DNA of 64,000 bases from Kaistia hirudinis (GTDB taxonomy: Bacteria > Pseudomonadota > Alphaproteobacteria > Rhizobiales > Kaistiaceae): positions 682,001 through 746,000 of the forward strand of contig NZ_JACIDS010000002.1 in the NCBI RefSeq assembly GCF_014196455.1. The letters run 5' to 3'. Below are positions 16,669-25,509 of this stretch, piece after piece. The notes beneath the pieces were generated by a model, which worked only from the letters and a program-made list of their open reading frames with translations, had not been told where the DNA came from and did not search any database. Both the position numbers and the translations under genes were made by a program. How positions within the stretch are numbered: the first letter of the stretch is position 1; the number at the start of each line of letters is the position of its first letter.

Positions 16669-18141
16669 ATGGCGACCTATCTCGGCATCGATGTCGGCAC
16701 GTCGGCGGTCAAGGCGCTGCTTGTCGACTCGGCGCAGACGATTCTGGCCGAGGCCGAGGAGCCGCTGGCGATCGCGCGGCCGCATCCGCTGTGGTCCGAG
16801 CAGGATCCGGAGGATTGGTGGCGGGCGACCGAGCGCGCCGTACGGCGCCTCCGCGATGCCTCTGGCGCCGCCTTCGCCGCCGTCGCCGGAATCGGGCTTT
16901 CGGGTCAGATGCACGGCGCCGTGCTCATGGATGAGGCGGATCGCGTCCTGCGGCCGGCTATCTTGTGGAACGATGGCCGCAGCCACGCCGAATGCGCGGA
17001 GCTGGAGCGCCGTGTTCCCGGGCTCGGCCGGATCGCCGGCGTGCCGGCCATGCCGGGCTTCACGGCGCCGAAGCTGGTCTGGGTCGCGAAGCACGAGCCG
17101 GAGATCTTCGCCCGCATCGCGCATATCCTGCTGCCGAAGGATTATGTCCGCTTCCGCCTGACCGGAGACCATATCTCCGAGATGTCGGACGCGGCCGGCT
17201 CGCTCTGGCTCGACGAGAGCGCGCGGCGCTGGTCCGAGGCCGTGGTCGGCGCCTGCGGCCTGCCGCTCTCGGTGATGCCGCGACTGGTCGAGGGCTCCGA
17301 CGCGGCGGGAACGCTTTCGCCGGCCATCGCGCAGGCCTGGGGCATTGCGGGGCCGGTGGTGGTGGCCGGCGGCGCGGGCGATGCGGCGGGCGGCGGTATC
17401 GGCATCGGCGCGATCGACGAGAACGACGCCTTCATCTCGCTCGGGACCTCAGGCCAATATTTCGTCGTCAATGAAAGCTACCGGCCCTATCCCGATGCCT
17501 ATGTGCACACCTTCGCGCATGCGCTGCCGGGTCGCTGGTTCCAGATGGCGGCGATGCTGAACGGGGCGAGCGCGCTCGCCTGGGCGGCCTTGGCGGTCGG
17601 CGAGAGCGATATCGGCAAGCTGCTCGCCGAGGTGGAGGCGGCGCCGCGCGGACGCGACGGCCTCGTCTTCCTGCCCTATCTCGCCGGCGAGCGCACGCCG
17701 CACAACGATCCCTATGCCCGCGGCGTGTTCTTCGGCCTCGATCCGACGACCAGCCGCGCCGACCTGATCCGCGCGGTGCTGGAAGGCGTCGCCTTCTCCT
17801 TCGCCGATGCGCAGGCGGCGCTCGCCACGGCGGGAACGCGGCCGACGCGGATGGGCGCGATCGGCGGCGGCGCGCGGAGCCCGCTCTGGATGCAGATCTT
17901 CGCCGACGTGCTGGGCATTGAGATCGTCGTGCACCAGGGCGGCGAGAAGGGACCCGCCTTCGGCGCCGCGCGTCTCGCCATCATGGCGACGACGGGGATC
18001 AGTGCGCGTGAGGCCTCTCCGCCGCCGCCGGTGCGCCGTCTCTTCACGCCCGACAGCGCCGCGCACGCGGCCTACCAGCCGAAGCTGGAGCGGTTCCGCC
18101 GGCTCTATCCGCTGCTGCGCGAGGAGTTCGCGCGGGGGTGA
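16669..18141 (+). CDS. xylB: Xylulokinase (FGGY family)
   Basis: A 490-residue FGGY carbohydrate kinase that phosphorylates D-xylulose to xylulose 5-phosphate with ATP. The N-terminal phosphate motif is YLGIDVGTSAVKALLVD. The sugar-binding GLSGQMHG and ILWNDGRS are characteristic of XylB, and GGAGDAAGG holds the probable catalytic Asp. The C-terminal LPYLAGERTPHNDP and GGGARSPLWMQIFADVLG complete the fold. Start at 16669 follows GGGAGGAAGAGA. It heads a colinear group with a ROK regulator and a sugar ABC importer. No xylose isomerase is in the window. Confidence 0.9.
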   Translation: MATYLGIDVGTSAVKALLVDSAQTILAEAEEPLAIARPHPLWSEQDPEDWWRATERAVRRLRDASGAAFAAVAGIGLSGQMHGAVLMDEADRVLRPAILWNDGRSHAECAELERRVPGLGRIAGVPAMPGFTAPKLVWVAKHEPEIFARIAHILLPKDYVRFRLTGDHISEMSDAAGSLWLDESARRWSEAVVGACGLPLSVMPRLVEGSDAAGTLSPAIAQAWGIAGPVVVAGGAGDAAGGGIGIGAIDENDAFISLGTSGQYFVVNESYRPYPDAYVHTFAHALPGRWFQMAAMLNGASALAWAALAVGESDIGKLLAEVEAAPRGRDGLVFLPYLAGERTPHNDPYARGVFFGLDPTTSRADLIRAVLEGVAFSFADAQAALATAGTRPTRMGAIGGGARSPLWMQIFADVLGIEIVVHQGGEKGPAFGAARLAIMATTGISAREASPPPPVRRLFTPDSAAHAAYQPKLERFRRLYPLLREEFARG

Positions 18142-18258
18142 GTGGATGATGCATCCTTCGCAACGCCGCAGAATTCTGCGGTTTTGCACCGCGATGCGGA
18201 ATCGAATCCGGATTGACTTGTCGTCGGGGAGGGCGATTAAGTGTAGCAGAATAAATTA

Positions 18259-19545
18259 ATGGCGGCCTCGAAGCCGCTTTGGGGAGGGACGGCGTTGGAG
18301 AGCGTCGGCTTCGGCCGCGGAAGCAATTCCGCGCAGCTTCGCCGCTATAATGAGCGGCTCGTCCTGCAGCGGCTGCGCCGTGCGGGCGAGGCTTCGAAGG
18401 CCGATCTCGCGCGCGCCGCCGACCTCACCAACACGGCGATCGGCGCCATCATCCAGAAGCTGGAAGACCAGAGCCTGATCGTTTCCGTCGGCAAGCGGCA
18501 CGATGGCGGCCGCGGCCAGCCGGCGACGCTGCTGCGCCTCAATCCGCAAGGCGCCTATGGCATCGGCGTGCGCCTCGACCGCCGCTCGATCGAGACGATC
18601 CTGATCGATTTTGCCGGTCATGCCATCGCCCGGCGCGCCTATGACATCGTGCTGCCGCGGCCGCAGGAAGCGCTGGCGCTGGTCGTGCGCGACATCCGCG
18701 AGCTGCTGGCCCTGCTCGATCGCCCGGCGCGCGAGCGCTTCGCCGGCGTGGGCCTCGCGCTGCCCTATAATCTCGGCGCCTGGCTCGGCCGCCTCGATTT
18801 GCCGCCCGAGACCTTCGCGCCCTGGGACGAGGTCGATTTCGCGCGGCTCCTGCAGGAGGCGACGGGCCTGCCTGTCTCCTGCGAGAATGACGGCAATGCG
18901 GCGGCGATCGCGGAGCTCTTCTATGGCGTCGGCCGGCGCCTCGACGATTTCCTCTATCTCTTTGTCGGCCCGGCGATCGGCGGCGGCGTGGTCACCGGCG
19001 GCGATCTGCTGCGCGGCAGCCATGGCAATGCCGGCGACGTGGCGGTGATGCCCGTCGGCCCGAGCCGCCTCGCCTCGGCGCCGCGCCCGCCGGCGAGCGG
19101 CGAACTTTTGATCACGCGCGCCTCGCTCACCGCGCTCGACCGCCACCTCGCCGCGGCGGGGCTCGCCGTCGGCGCGCCGGCGGATGCCGAGGCCGCCTTC
19201 CTCGCCGGCCATCCGGCCGTGACGGAGTGGCTGGAGGACGCCGTCGACGCGCTGACGCCGTCGATCTGGACCGCCATGGCGCTGCTCGACGTGCCGGTGG
19301 TGGTACTGGATGCCGATATCGACGCCGGGCTCGTCGACGCGCTGATCGCGCGGCTCGGCGCGCAACTGGCCGCCGAGGCGCCGGAGGCGCGGCGGCCGCC
19401 CCGCCTGGTCCATGGCTCGTTCGGGCGTGATGCCGGCGCGATCGGCGCCGCCAGCCTGCCGATGTTCTATTCCTTCTCGCCGCGCGCCTCGATCCTGATG
19501 CGGGCCAGCGACGAGCGGGGCATGCGCGAGACCCTCGCCGGCTGA
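18259..19545 (+). CDS. ROK-family transcriptional regulator
   Basis: A 428-residue regulator. The N-terminal winged HTH begins GSNSAQLRRYNERLVL and includes ASKADLARAADLTNTAIG. It is followed by a ROK sugar-binding domain with CENDGNAAAIAEL and VGPAIGGGVV. The cysteine zinc motif common in ROK kinases is absent after GNAGDVAVMP. ATG 18259 has no ribosome site, whereas TTG 18295 is preceded by GGGGAGGGA, so the true protein may begin 12 residues later. It lies between a xylulokinase and an FrcBCA-like importer, the position held by FrcR-type regulators in rhizobia, so sugar-responsive control of both neighbours is likely. Confidence 0.85.
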   Translation: MAASKPLWGGTALESVGFGRGSNSAQLRRYNERLVLQRLRRAGEASKADLARAADLTNTAIGAIIQKLEDQSLIVSVGKRHDGGRGQPATLLRLNPQGAYGIGVRLDRRSIETILIDFAGHAIARRAYDIVLPRPQEALALVVRDIRELLALLDRPARERFAGVGLALPYNLGAWLGRLDLPPETFAPWDEVDFARLLQEATGLPVSCENDGNAAAIAELFYGVGRRLDDFLYLFVGPAIGGGVVTGGDLLRGSHGNAGDVAVMPVGPSRLASAPRPPASGELLITRASLTALDRHLAAAGLAVGAPADAEAAFLAGHPAVTEWLEDAVDALTPSIWTAMALLDVPVVVLDADIDAGLVDALIARLGAQLAAEAPEARRPPRLVHGSFGRDAGAIGAASLPMFYSFSPRASILMRASDERGMRETLAG

Positions 19546-19671
19546 GCCGGCGTGACGAGGTTCGGCCGACGCCGGGGAGGGCGACGGCCGCGATATCCGG
19601 GAGGAGCCGGGTGCACGCGGGGGAACTGGTCGCCCCGCGGGCGATAAGGGAGAGACCAGGGAGGAAACGAC

Positions 19672-20673
19672 ATGCTGAAGAAGATTCTGCTGGCCGGCGC
19701 CGTGATCGCGCTGTCGGCCGTGCCGGCGCTCGCCGACGAGACGATCGGCCTCATCACCAAGACGGAGACCAACCCGTTCTTCGTCAAGATGCGCGAGGGC
19801 GCCCAGGCCAAGGCCAAGGAGCTCGGCATCACGCTGATCACCGCCGCCGGCAAGTATGACGGCGACAATGACGGCCAGGTGGCCGCGATCGAGAATCTGA
19901 TCGCCGCCGGCGCCAAGGGCTTCGCGATCGTCCCCTCGGATTCGAAGGCGATCGTGCCGACCATCAAGAAGGCGCGCGACGCCGGGCTGATGGTCATCGT
20001 GCTCGATACGCCGCTCGACCCGATGGACGCGGCCACGGCGACCTTTGCGACCGACAACCGCAAGGCCGGCCAGTTGATCGGCCAGTGGGCCGCTGGCACG
20101 CTCGGCGACAAGGCCAAGGACGCGAAGATCGTCCTGCTCGACCTCGCCACCAACCAGCCGACCGTCGACTTTCTGCGTGACCAGGGCTTCATGCAGGGCT
20201 TCGGCATCGACGTGAAGGACCCGAACAAGTACGGCGACGAGACCGATCCGCGCATCTGCACGCACGAGATCAGCCAGGGCGACCAGGAGAAGGGCCGCAC
20301 GGCGATGGAGAACGCCCTGCAGAAGTGCCCGGACGTCAATGTGGTCTACACGATCAACGAGCCGGCCGCGGCCGGCGCCTGGCAGGCGCTCAAGGCCGTC
20401 GGCAAGGATGACGGCTCCGTCATGATCGTGTCGGTCGATGGCGGCTGCCCGGGCGTCAAGAATGTCGAGGCCGGCGTGATCGGCGCGACCAGCCAGCAAT
20501 ACCCGCTGAAGATGGCGGCCCTCGCGCTCGAGGCGATCCATTCCGGCAAGCTGCCGGAGATCGACCCGGCCGTCGGCTTCTTCGACACCGGCGCCCAGCT
20601 GGTCACGGCCAAGCCCGTCGACGGCGTGCCGTCGATCAACGTCGAGGAGGGGCTCAAGCTCTGCTGGGGCTGA
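19672..20673 (+). CDS. frcB: Periplasmic sugar-binding protein (FrcB-like)
   Basis: A 333-residue type I periplasmic binding protein. The signal peptide is residues 1 to about 21, cleaved after ALA. The mature start has [17 protein letters not shown]. Internal [34 protein letters not shown] and the C-terminal [22 protein letters not shown] and LCWG agree closely with my memory of FrcB, the fructose/mannose/ribose-binding protein of Sinorhizobium meliloti. GGGAGGAAACG precedes the ATG. It is the first gene of frcBCA, separated from frcC by two hairpins. Given the linked xylulokinase, the ligand might be a pentose or pentulose instead. Confidence 0.85.
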   Translation: MLKKILLAGAVIALSAVPALADETIGLITKTETNPFFVKMREGAQAKAKELGITLITAAGKYDGDNDGQVAAIENLIAAGAKGFAIVPSDSKAIVPTIKKARDAGLMVIVLDTPLDPMDAATATFATDNRKAGQLIGQWAAGTLGDKAKDAKIVLLDLATNQPTVDFLRDQGFMQGFGIDVKDPNKYGDETDPRICTHEISQGDQEKGRTAMENALQKCPDVNVVYTINEPAAAGAWQALKAVGKDDGSVMIVSVDGGCPGVKNVEAGVIGATSQQYPLKMAALALEAIHSGKLPEIDPAVGFFDTGAQLVTAKPVDGVPSINVEEGLKLCWG

Positions 20674-20681
20674 GCCGGTCC

Positions 20682-20705
20682 GGCCGCTGCCGTGAGGCGG
20701 CGGCC
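20682..20705 (+). other. Intercistronic hairpin 1 after frcB
   Basis: GGCCGCTGCC (20682-20691) pairs with GGCGGCGGCC (20696-20705), ten base pairs including one T-G, closed by a GTGA loop of the stable GNRA type. It starts nine bases after the frcB stop. A TTT follows, but the operon continues, so mRNA stabilisation or partial termination is likelier than full termination. Confidence 0.6.
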
Positions 20706-20715
20706 GTCCTTTCGC

Positions 20716-20738
20716 GTGGGGGCGATCGACGCCCCCAC
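20716..20738 (+). other. Intercistronic hairpin 2 before frcC
   Basis: GTGGGGGCG (20716-20724) and CGCCCCCAC (20730-20738) form a perfect 9-bp stem with loop ATCGA. No T-run follows. It is the second of two tandem hairpins between frcB and frcC. Confidence 0.6.
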
Positions 20739-20764
20739 TCCTTGAGCGTCGGGAGGATCGCCGC

Positions 20765-21883
20765 ATGAGCGACAATCAATCCGGCTCGGCTCTCGCCGAG
20801 CGCGGTCTGCAAGGGGCCGACCAGTCGGTCGCCAGTTTCGACGAGGGCGATGTCGGCATCGTCCGCCGGATGCAGGGCTTCCTGCACCGCTTTCCGACGA
20901 TGGTGCCGTTCATCGTCCTGCTCGCGGGCGTCCTCATCTTCTCCTTCGCCGCGCCCGGCAAGTTCTTTGCGCCATTCAATTTCTCGCTGGTGCTGCAGCA
21001 GGTCACGATCATCGCGATCCTCGGCGTCGCGCAGACGCTGGTGATCCTCACCGCCGGCATCGACCTGTCGGTCGGCATGATCATGATCCTCGCCTCGGTG
21101 GTCATGGGGCGCACCGCGGTCGTCTATGGCGTGCCGGTCGAGATCGCTTTTCCGCTCGGCCTCGCCGTCGGCACGGCCTGCGGCCTCCTCAACGGCCTCA
21201 TCGTGACGCTGCTGCGGCTGCCGCCCTTCATCGTCACGCTCGGCACCTGGTCGATCTTCGGCGCGCTCAATGTCTGGTATTCGAGGAGCGAGACCATCCG
21301 CCAGCAGGACATGGACGCCAACGCGCCCTTCCTGCAGGTCACCGGCACGGTGATGAAGCCATACAGCTTCTTCTCCCAGACATTCGGTCTCGATCTCCCC
21401 TTTCTCAAGGGATGGGTGCTCACCTATGGCTCGGTGGTGATGATCATCGTCGCCCTGGTCATCTGGTACATCCTCAACAAGACCGCCTTCGGCCGCCATG
21501 TCTATGCGACGGGCGACGATCCGGATTCCGCACGCCTCGCCGGCATCAACACGACCAAGACGCTGATCGGCGTCTACACGCTGGCCGGCTTCATCTGCGC
21601 CATCGCGGCCTGGGTGCTGATCGGACGCATCGGCGGCGTCAGCCCGCAGGCCGGCCAGACCGCCAATCTCGATTCGATCACCGCCGTGGTGATCGGCGGA
21701 ACCTCGCTCTTCGGCGGCCGCGGCTCGATCATCGGCACGCTGATCGGCGCGCTCATCGTGGGTGTCTTTCGCAACGGCCTCGCGCTCTCCGGCCTCGAAC
21801 TGCTCTGGCAGGATTTCGCTGTCGGCGTGCTGATCATCGTCGCCGTCACGATCGACCAGTGGATCAGGAAGCTCTCGACATGA
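20765..21883 (+). CDS. frcC: Sugar ABC transporter permease (FrcC-like)
   Basis: A 372-residue inner-membrane permease of the RbsC/FrcC/XylH type. After a cytoplasmic N terminus of about 45 residues there are roughly eight to ten hydrophobic segments. The QTLVILTAGIDLSVG signature of this family lies near residue 95, and the conserved ATGDDPDSARLAGIN cytoplasmic loop contacts the ATPase. The C-terminal VVIGGTSLFGGRGSIIGT is also typical. GGGAGGATC precedes the ATG. Its TGA overlaps the ATG of frcA, so the two are translationally coupled. Confidence 0.9.
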   Translation: MSDNQSGSALAERGLQGADQSVASFDEGDVGIVRRMQGFLHRFPTMVPFIVLLAGVLIFSFAAPGKFFAPFNFSLVLQQVTIIAILGVAQTLVILTAGIDLSVGMIMILASVVMGRTAVVYGVPVEIAFPLGLAVGTACGLLNGLIVTLLRLPPFIVTLGTWSIFGALNVWYSRSETIRQQDMDANAPFLQVTGTVMKPYSFFSQTFGLDLPFLKGWVLTYGSVVMIIVALVIWYILNKTAFGRHVYATGDDPDSARLAGINTTKTLIGVYTLAGFICAIAAWVLIGRIGGVSPQAGQTANLDSITAVVIGGTSLFGGRGSIIGTLIGALIVGVFRNGLALSGLELLWQDFAVGVLIIVAVTIDQWIRKLST

Positions 21884-22659
21884 AAGCGGAACCCGTCCTC
21901 CAGGCCCGCGGCCTCAACAAGCGCTATGGCCGCGTCGTCGCGCTCGACAATGCCGATTTCGATCTGATGCCGGACGAGATCTTGGCTGTCATCGGCGACA
22001 ATGGCGCCGGCAAGTCGACCCTGATCAAGGCGCTGACCGGCGCCGTGATCCCCGATTTCGGCGAGATCAGGCTGAACGGCCAGCCGGTCGCCTTCAAGAG
22101 CCCGATCGAGGCGCGCCATCGCGGCATCGAGACCGTCTACCAGAACCTTGCCGTGTCGCCGGCGCTCTCGATCGCGGACAATGTGTTTCTCGGCCGCGAG
22201 AAGCGGCGCGAGGACTGGATCGGCCGGATCTTCCGGACGCTCGACCGCGGCTACATGCAGCGCGAGGCGCGTCGCCATCTCTCCGATCTCGGCCTTCTGA
22301 CGATCCAGAACATCAACCAGCCGGTCGAGACGCTCTCGGGCGGCCAGCGCCAGGGCGTCGCGGTCGCCCGTGCCGCCGCCTTCGGCAGCCGCGTCGTCAT
22401 CATGGACGAGCCGACCGCCGCGCTCGGCGTCAAGGAATCGCGCAAGGTGCTGGAACTGATGGAGCGACTGAAGGCGCGGGGCCTGCCCATCGTGCTGATC
22501 AGCCACAACATGCCGCATGTCTTCGAGGTGGCTGACCGCATCCACATCCACCGCCTCGGCAAGCGCATCGCGGTCATCGACCCGAAACGCCACTCGATGT
22601 CGGACGCCGTGGCGATCATGACGGGCGCGATGGCCCCGCCGGAAGACGAGGCGGCGTAG
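21880..22659 (+). CDS. frcA: Sugar ABC transporter ATP-binding protein (FrcA-like)
   Basis: A 259-residue single-domain ABC ATPase. Walker A is GDNGAGKST (39-47), the signature LSGGQRQ lies near residue 150, Walker B is VVIMDEPTAAL, and the switch His is in LISHNM. Most importers of this permease class use a duplicated ATPase of about 500 residues; a single-domain subunit is what S. meliloti FrcA has, supporting the frc assignment. The ATG overlaps the frcC stop. No frcK kinase follows; a xylulokinase lies upstream instead. Confidence 0.88.
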   Translation: MKAEPVLQARGLNKRYGRVVALDNADFDLMPDEILAVIGDNGAGKSTLIKALTGAVIPDFGEIRLNGQPVAFKSPIEARHRGIETVYQNLAVSPALSIADNVFLGREKRREDWIGRIFRTLDRGYMQREARRHLSDLGLLTIQNINQPVETLSGGQRQGVAVARAAAFGSRVVIMDEPTAALGVKESRKVLELMERLKARGLPIVLISHNMPHVFEVADRIHIHRLGKRIAVIDPKRHSMSDAVAIMTGAMAPPEDEAA

Positions 22660-22837
22660 GGGACCTGTCTGGGTATGCCGCGCCTGACGCCCGGCCAGGC
22701 CCCGCCTCCCCAACTCGCCAATGAGGGGGGAGAGGGCCGGGCAGCATGGTTCGTGTACGTCGTGTCCCGTCTCTTTCCCTTCGCGCATTGGCGCGGCCTC
22801 GGCTATCGTCACGGGGATCCGCCCGAGACCGCCTGCC

Positions 22838-25021
22838 ATGCGCCTGCCCGGCCGTCCGCTCTATTATCTCGTCGTCGTCGCCTATCTCGTCGGCGCGGTG
22901 CTGCTGCGCATTTCCGATCCGTTTCCGGTCGAGGCGCTGCGCTATCTCGGCTTCGACCTCTATCAGCGCATCGATCCGGCGCCGCCGGTTGCCGACAAGC
23001 CTGTGGTGATCGTCGATATCGACGAGGATTCGCTCAAGGCGCTCGGACAATGGCCCTGGCCGCGCACGCGCATGGCCGAGCTCGCGCAGCGCCTGTTCGA
23101 GGCCGGCGCGGCGACGGTCGCCTTCGACATGCTGTTCTCCGAGGCGGACCAGACCTCGCCCGAGGAAGTGGTGAAGCGGCTGCCGCCGGAGCAGGCGGCG
23201 CTTGTCGCCGGCTCGATCGATCCCGCGGCCGGCAATGACAAGGCGCTCGCGGCGGTCCTCGCCCAGACGCCGTCCGTGCTCGGCATTTCGCTGTCGCGCG
23301 GTGGCGGCGAGAAGCCTGAGATCCGGGCCGGCTTTGCGGTCGCCGGCGACGATCCGAAGCCCTTCGTGCCGGACTTCGTCGGCGCCATCCGCAATCTGCC
23401 GGCGCTCGAGGATGCGGCACCCGGCGCCGGCTCGATCAACTGGATTCCGGACCGCGACCAGATCGTGCGCCGCGTTCCGCTCATCTTCCGCGTCGGCAAC
23501 CAGTTCGTGCCCTCGCTCGCCGCCGAGGCGCTGCGCGTCGTGCAGGGCGCCGGCAGCTATGTGCTCAAATCGTCGAACGCGAATGGCGAGGAGGCGTTCG
23601 GCGCGGAGACGGGCCTCAACCACATCAAGATCGGCGAGCTGGTCGTGCCGACGGATGCGGAGGGCGCGATCTGGCTGCGCTTCCGCCCGTCCGATCCCGG
23701 CAGCTTCATTCCGGCGCGCACCGTGCTCGACGGGACCATGCCGGCCGATGCCGTCAATGGGCGCATCGTGTTGATCGGGACGTCCGCGGCCGGCCTGCTC
23801 GACCTCCGCGCCACGCCGATCGATGTCGCCGTGCCCGGCGTCGAGATCCATGCGCAGGTGATCGAGCACATCCTCTCCGGCCAGTTCCTCGCCCGACCGG
23901 ACTATGCGCGCGGCGTCGAGCTGGCGGTCATGGTGCTGCTCGGGCTGCTCCTCGCGGTGATCGCGCCGCGCCTCTCGGCAACCTTCGGCGCCGTTCTCGG
24001 CTTCGCGGCGATCGGCGGCGTGCTCGTCGCCGGCTTTCTCGCCTTCGATGTCGGCGGCATGCTGTTCGACGTGCTCTATCCCGCGCTGGTGCTGATCCTG
24101 CTCACCATCGGCACGGCGCTCTATACCTATCGCGAGGCCGAGCGGGCCAAGGCCGGCGTGCGGCGCGCCTTCCAGTATTATGTCTCGCCCGATGTGGTCG
24201 ACGAGATCATCGCCGATCCGAAGCGGCTCGAGCTCGGCGGCGAGGTGCGCGAGTTGACGCTGCTCTTCTGCGACGTGCGCGGCTTCACGACGATTTCGGA
24301 GGGGATGACGGCGCATGAGCTGACGCGCTTCATCAACAATCTGCTGACGCCGCTCTCCGAGATCATCCTCAAGCACCGCGGCACGATCGACAAATATATG
24401 GGCGATGCGATCATGGCGTTCTGGAACGCCCCGCTCGACGATCCAGACCATGCGCGCCATGCCGTCGAGGCGGCGGAGGAGATGCTGGCGGCGATGGGGC
24501 CGCTCAACGAGGCCTGGCAGCGCGAGGCCGAGGCGGCGGGGCGCACCATGCCGCTGGTCAGGATCGGCATCGGCATCAATACGGGCGAATGCTGCGTCGG
24601 CAATCTCGGCTCGGCGACGCGCTTCGACTATTCCGCCATCGGCGACGAGGTGAACGTCGCGAGCCGCTTCGAGTCGCTCACCAAGGAATATGGGCTCAGC
24701 CTGCTGATGGGCGAGCAGGCGGCGCGCCTGGCGGGCCGCGACGCCATTGTCGAGGTCGACCGCGTCAAGGTGAAGGGCAAGACCATCGCGACGCGCCTCT
24801 ATACGGTCGCGCCCAAGGACAGCCCGGCGGACTGGCTGGCGAGCCATCGCCGCTTCGTGGGCGCCATGTCGGCCGCGGATTGGGAGACGGCGGAAGCCGA
24901 GCGGATTGTCGCAGCCGCAGCGGCGCCCGCGGGCTTTGCCGGCTACTACGAACGAATCGCTGAGAAAATCCGGATAAATGCAGCCAATTCGGGGGAAAAT
25001 ATCCCACAAATGGCTGATTGA
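22838..25021 (+). CDS. CHASE2-domain class III adenylate/guanylate cyclase
   Basis: A 727-residue membrane sensor cyclase. An N-terminal membrane segment (about 7-24) precedes an extracytoplasmic CHASE2 domain (about 35-350) with VVIVDIDEDSLKALGQWPWPR. Three clustered membrane helices follow (about 365-435), then a class III cyclase domain. Metal-binding aspartates are D479 (LLFCDVRGFT) and D523 (DKYMGDAIMAFW). GINTGECCVGNLGS and YSAIGDEVNVASR form the nucleotide pocket and transition-state region. Start at 22838 (MRLPGRP) is where the transmembrane start begins. A consensus CRP box lies three bases after the stop, and a cyclic-nucleotide-binding protein is encoded 0.5 kb further on. ATP versus GTP specificity was not resolved. 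Confidence 0.88.
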   Translation: MRLPGRPLYYLVVVAYLVGAVLLRISDPFPVEALRYLGFDLYQRIDPAPPVADKPVVIVDIDEDSLKALGQWPWPRTRMAELAQRLFEAGAATVAFDMLFSEADQTSPEEVVKRLPPEQAALVAGSIDPAAGNDKALAAVLAQTPSVLGISLSRGGGEKPEIRAGFAVAGDDPKPFVPDFVGAIRNLPALEDAAPGAGSINWIPDRDQIVRRVPLIFRVGNQFVPSLAAEALRVVQGAGSYVLKSSNANGEEAFGAETGLNHIKIGELVVPTDAEGAIWLRFRPSDPGSFIPARTVLDGTMPADAVNGRIVLIGTSAAGLLDLRATPIDVAVPGVEIHAQVIEHILSGQFLARPDYARGVELAVMVLLGLLLAVIAPRLSATFGAVLGFAAIGGVLVAGFLAFDVGGMLFDVLYPALVLILLTIGTALYTYREAERAKAGVRRAFQYYVSPDVVDEIIADPKRLELGGEVRELTLLFCDVRGFTTISEGMTAHELTRFINNLLTPLSEIILKHRGTIDKYMGDAIMAFWNAPLDDPDHARHAVEAAEEMLAAMGPLNEAWQREAEAAGRTMPLVRIGIGINTGECCVGNLGSATRFDYSAIGDEVNVASRFESLTKEYGLSLLMGEQAARLAGRDAIVEVDRVKVKGKTIATRLYTVAPKDSPADWLASHRRFVGAMSAADWETAEAERIVAAAAAPAGFAGYYERIAEKIRINAANSGENIPQMAD

Positions 25022-25023
25022 AG

Positions 25024-25039
25024 TGTGACCTCAATCACA
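25024..25039 (+). promoter_or_regulatory. CRP/Vfr-type binding site
   Basis: TGTGA (25024-25028), six bases, then TCACA (25035-25039), extending to 7-bp arms with flanking AG/CT (25022-25041). It exactly matches the enterobacterial CRP consensus core. A -10-like TAGAGT lies at 25062-25067, which would place the box centre about 42 bases before the predicted start of transcription, the class II activator position, reading toward the DUF3307 gene. Confidence 0.6.
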
Positions 25040-25117
25040 CTAGAAGCTGTGCCACTCGGCCTAGAGTGCCGTGAGTAGCGACCGGCCGCACGCCGGACGT
25101 GAGGGAGCCGCCGATCG

Positions 25118-25504
25118 ATGAATACCGCTATCACGGCGCTCGTCGCCCTGACGGTCCTCCAGGTCAAGCACCTGATCTGCGACTTCTTCCTGCAGACCAG
25201 CCACCAGATCGAAAACAAGGGCATCTATGGCCACCCCGGTGGCCTGATCCATGCCGGCATCCATGCGATCGGCACGCTGCCGGTGTTTCTCGTCTATCCC
25301 GTCGGCCTCGTCCCGGCGGCCGTGATCGTGGTGCTGGAATTCATCGTCCACTACCACATCGACTGGCTGAAGAACGTCGTCAGCAACCATTATGGCTGGA
25401 CGGTCCGCGACCCCGCCTATTGGTGGGCCTTCGGCATCGACCAGTTCGCGCACCAGATCACCTATCTGGTCATGGTGCTGGCGCTGGTGCTGCTGACGGG
25501 CTGA
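25118..25504 (+). CDS. DUF3307 membrane protein
   Basis: A 128-residue polytopic membrane protein with about three hydrophobic segments. The VKHLICDFFLQT beginning, HAGIHAIGTLP and EFIVHYHIDWLKN are the conserved His/Asp-rich intramembrane motifs of DUF3307. The family has no established function that I know of; buried His and Asp suggest metal or proton handling. The CRP-like box 80 bases upstream suggests cyclic-nucleotide control. It converges on the cNMP-binding gene with five bases between stops. Confidence 0.8.
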   Translation: MNTAITALVALTVLQVKHLICDFFLQTSHQIENKGIYGHPGGLIHAGIHAIGTLPVFLVYPVGLVPAAVIVVLEFIVHYHIDWLKNVVSNHYGWTVRDPAYWWAFGIDQFAHQITYLVMVLALVLLTG

Positions 25505-25509
25505 GGCGT

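Noticed and set aside
25022-25041. Reading the TGTGA/TCACA repeat as a terminator of the cyclase gene
   Set aside because: Only 7-bp arms, six-base loop and no T-run; exact CRP consensus and promoter spacing fit better, though a dual role cannot be excluded.
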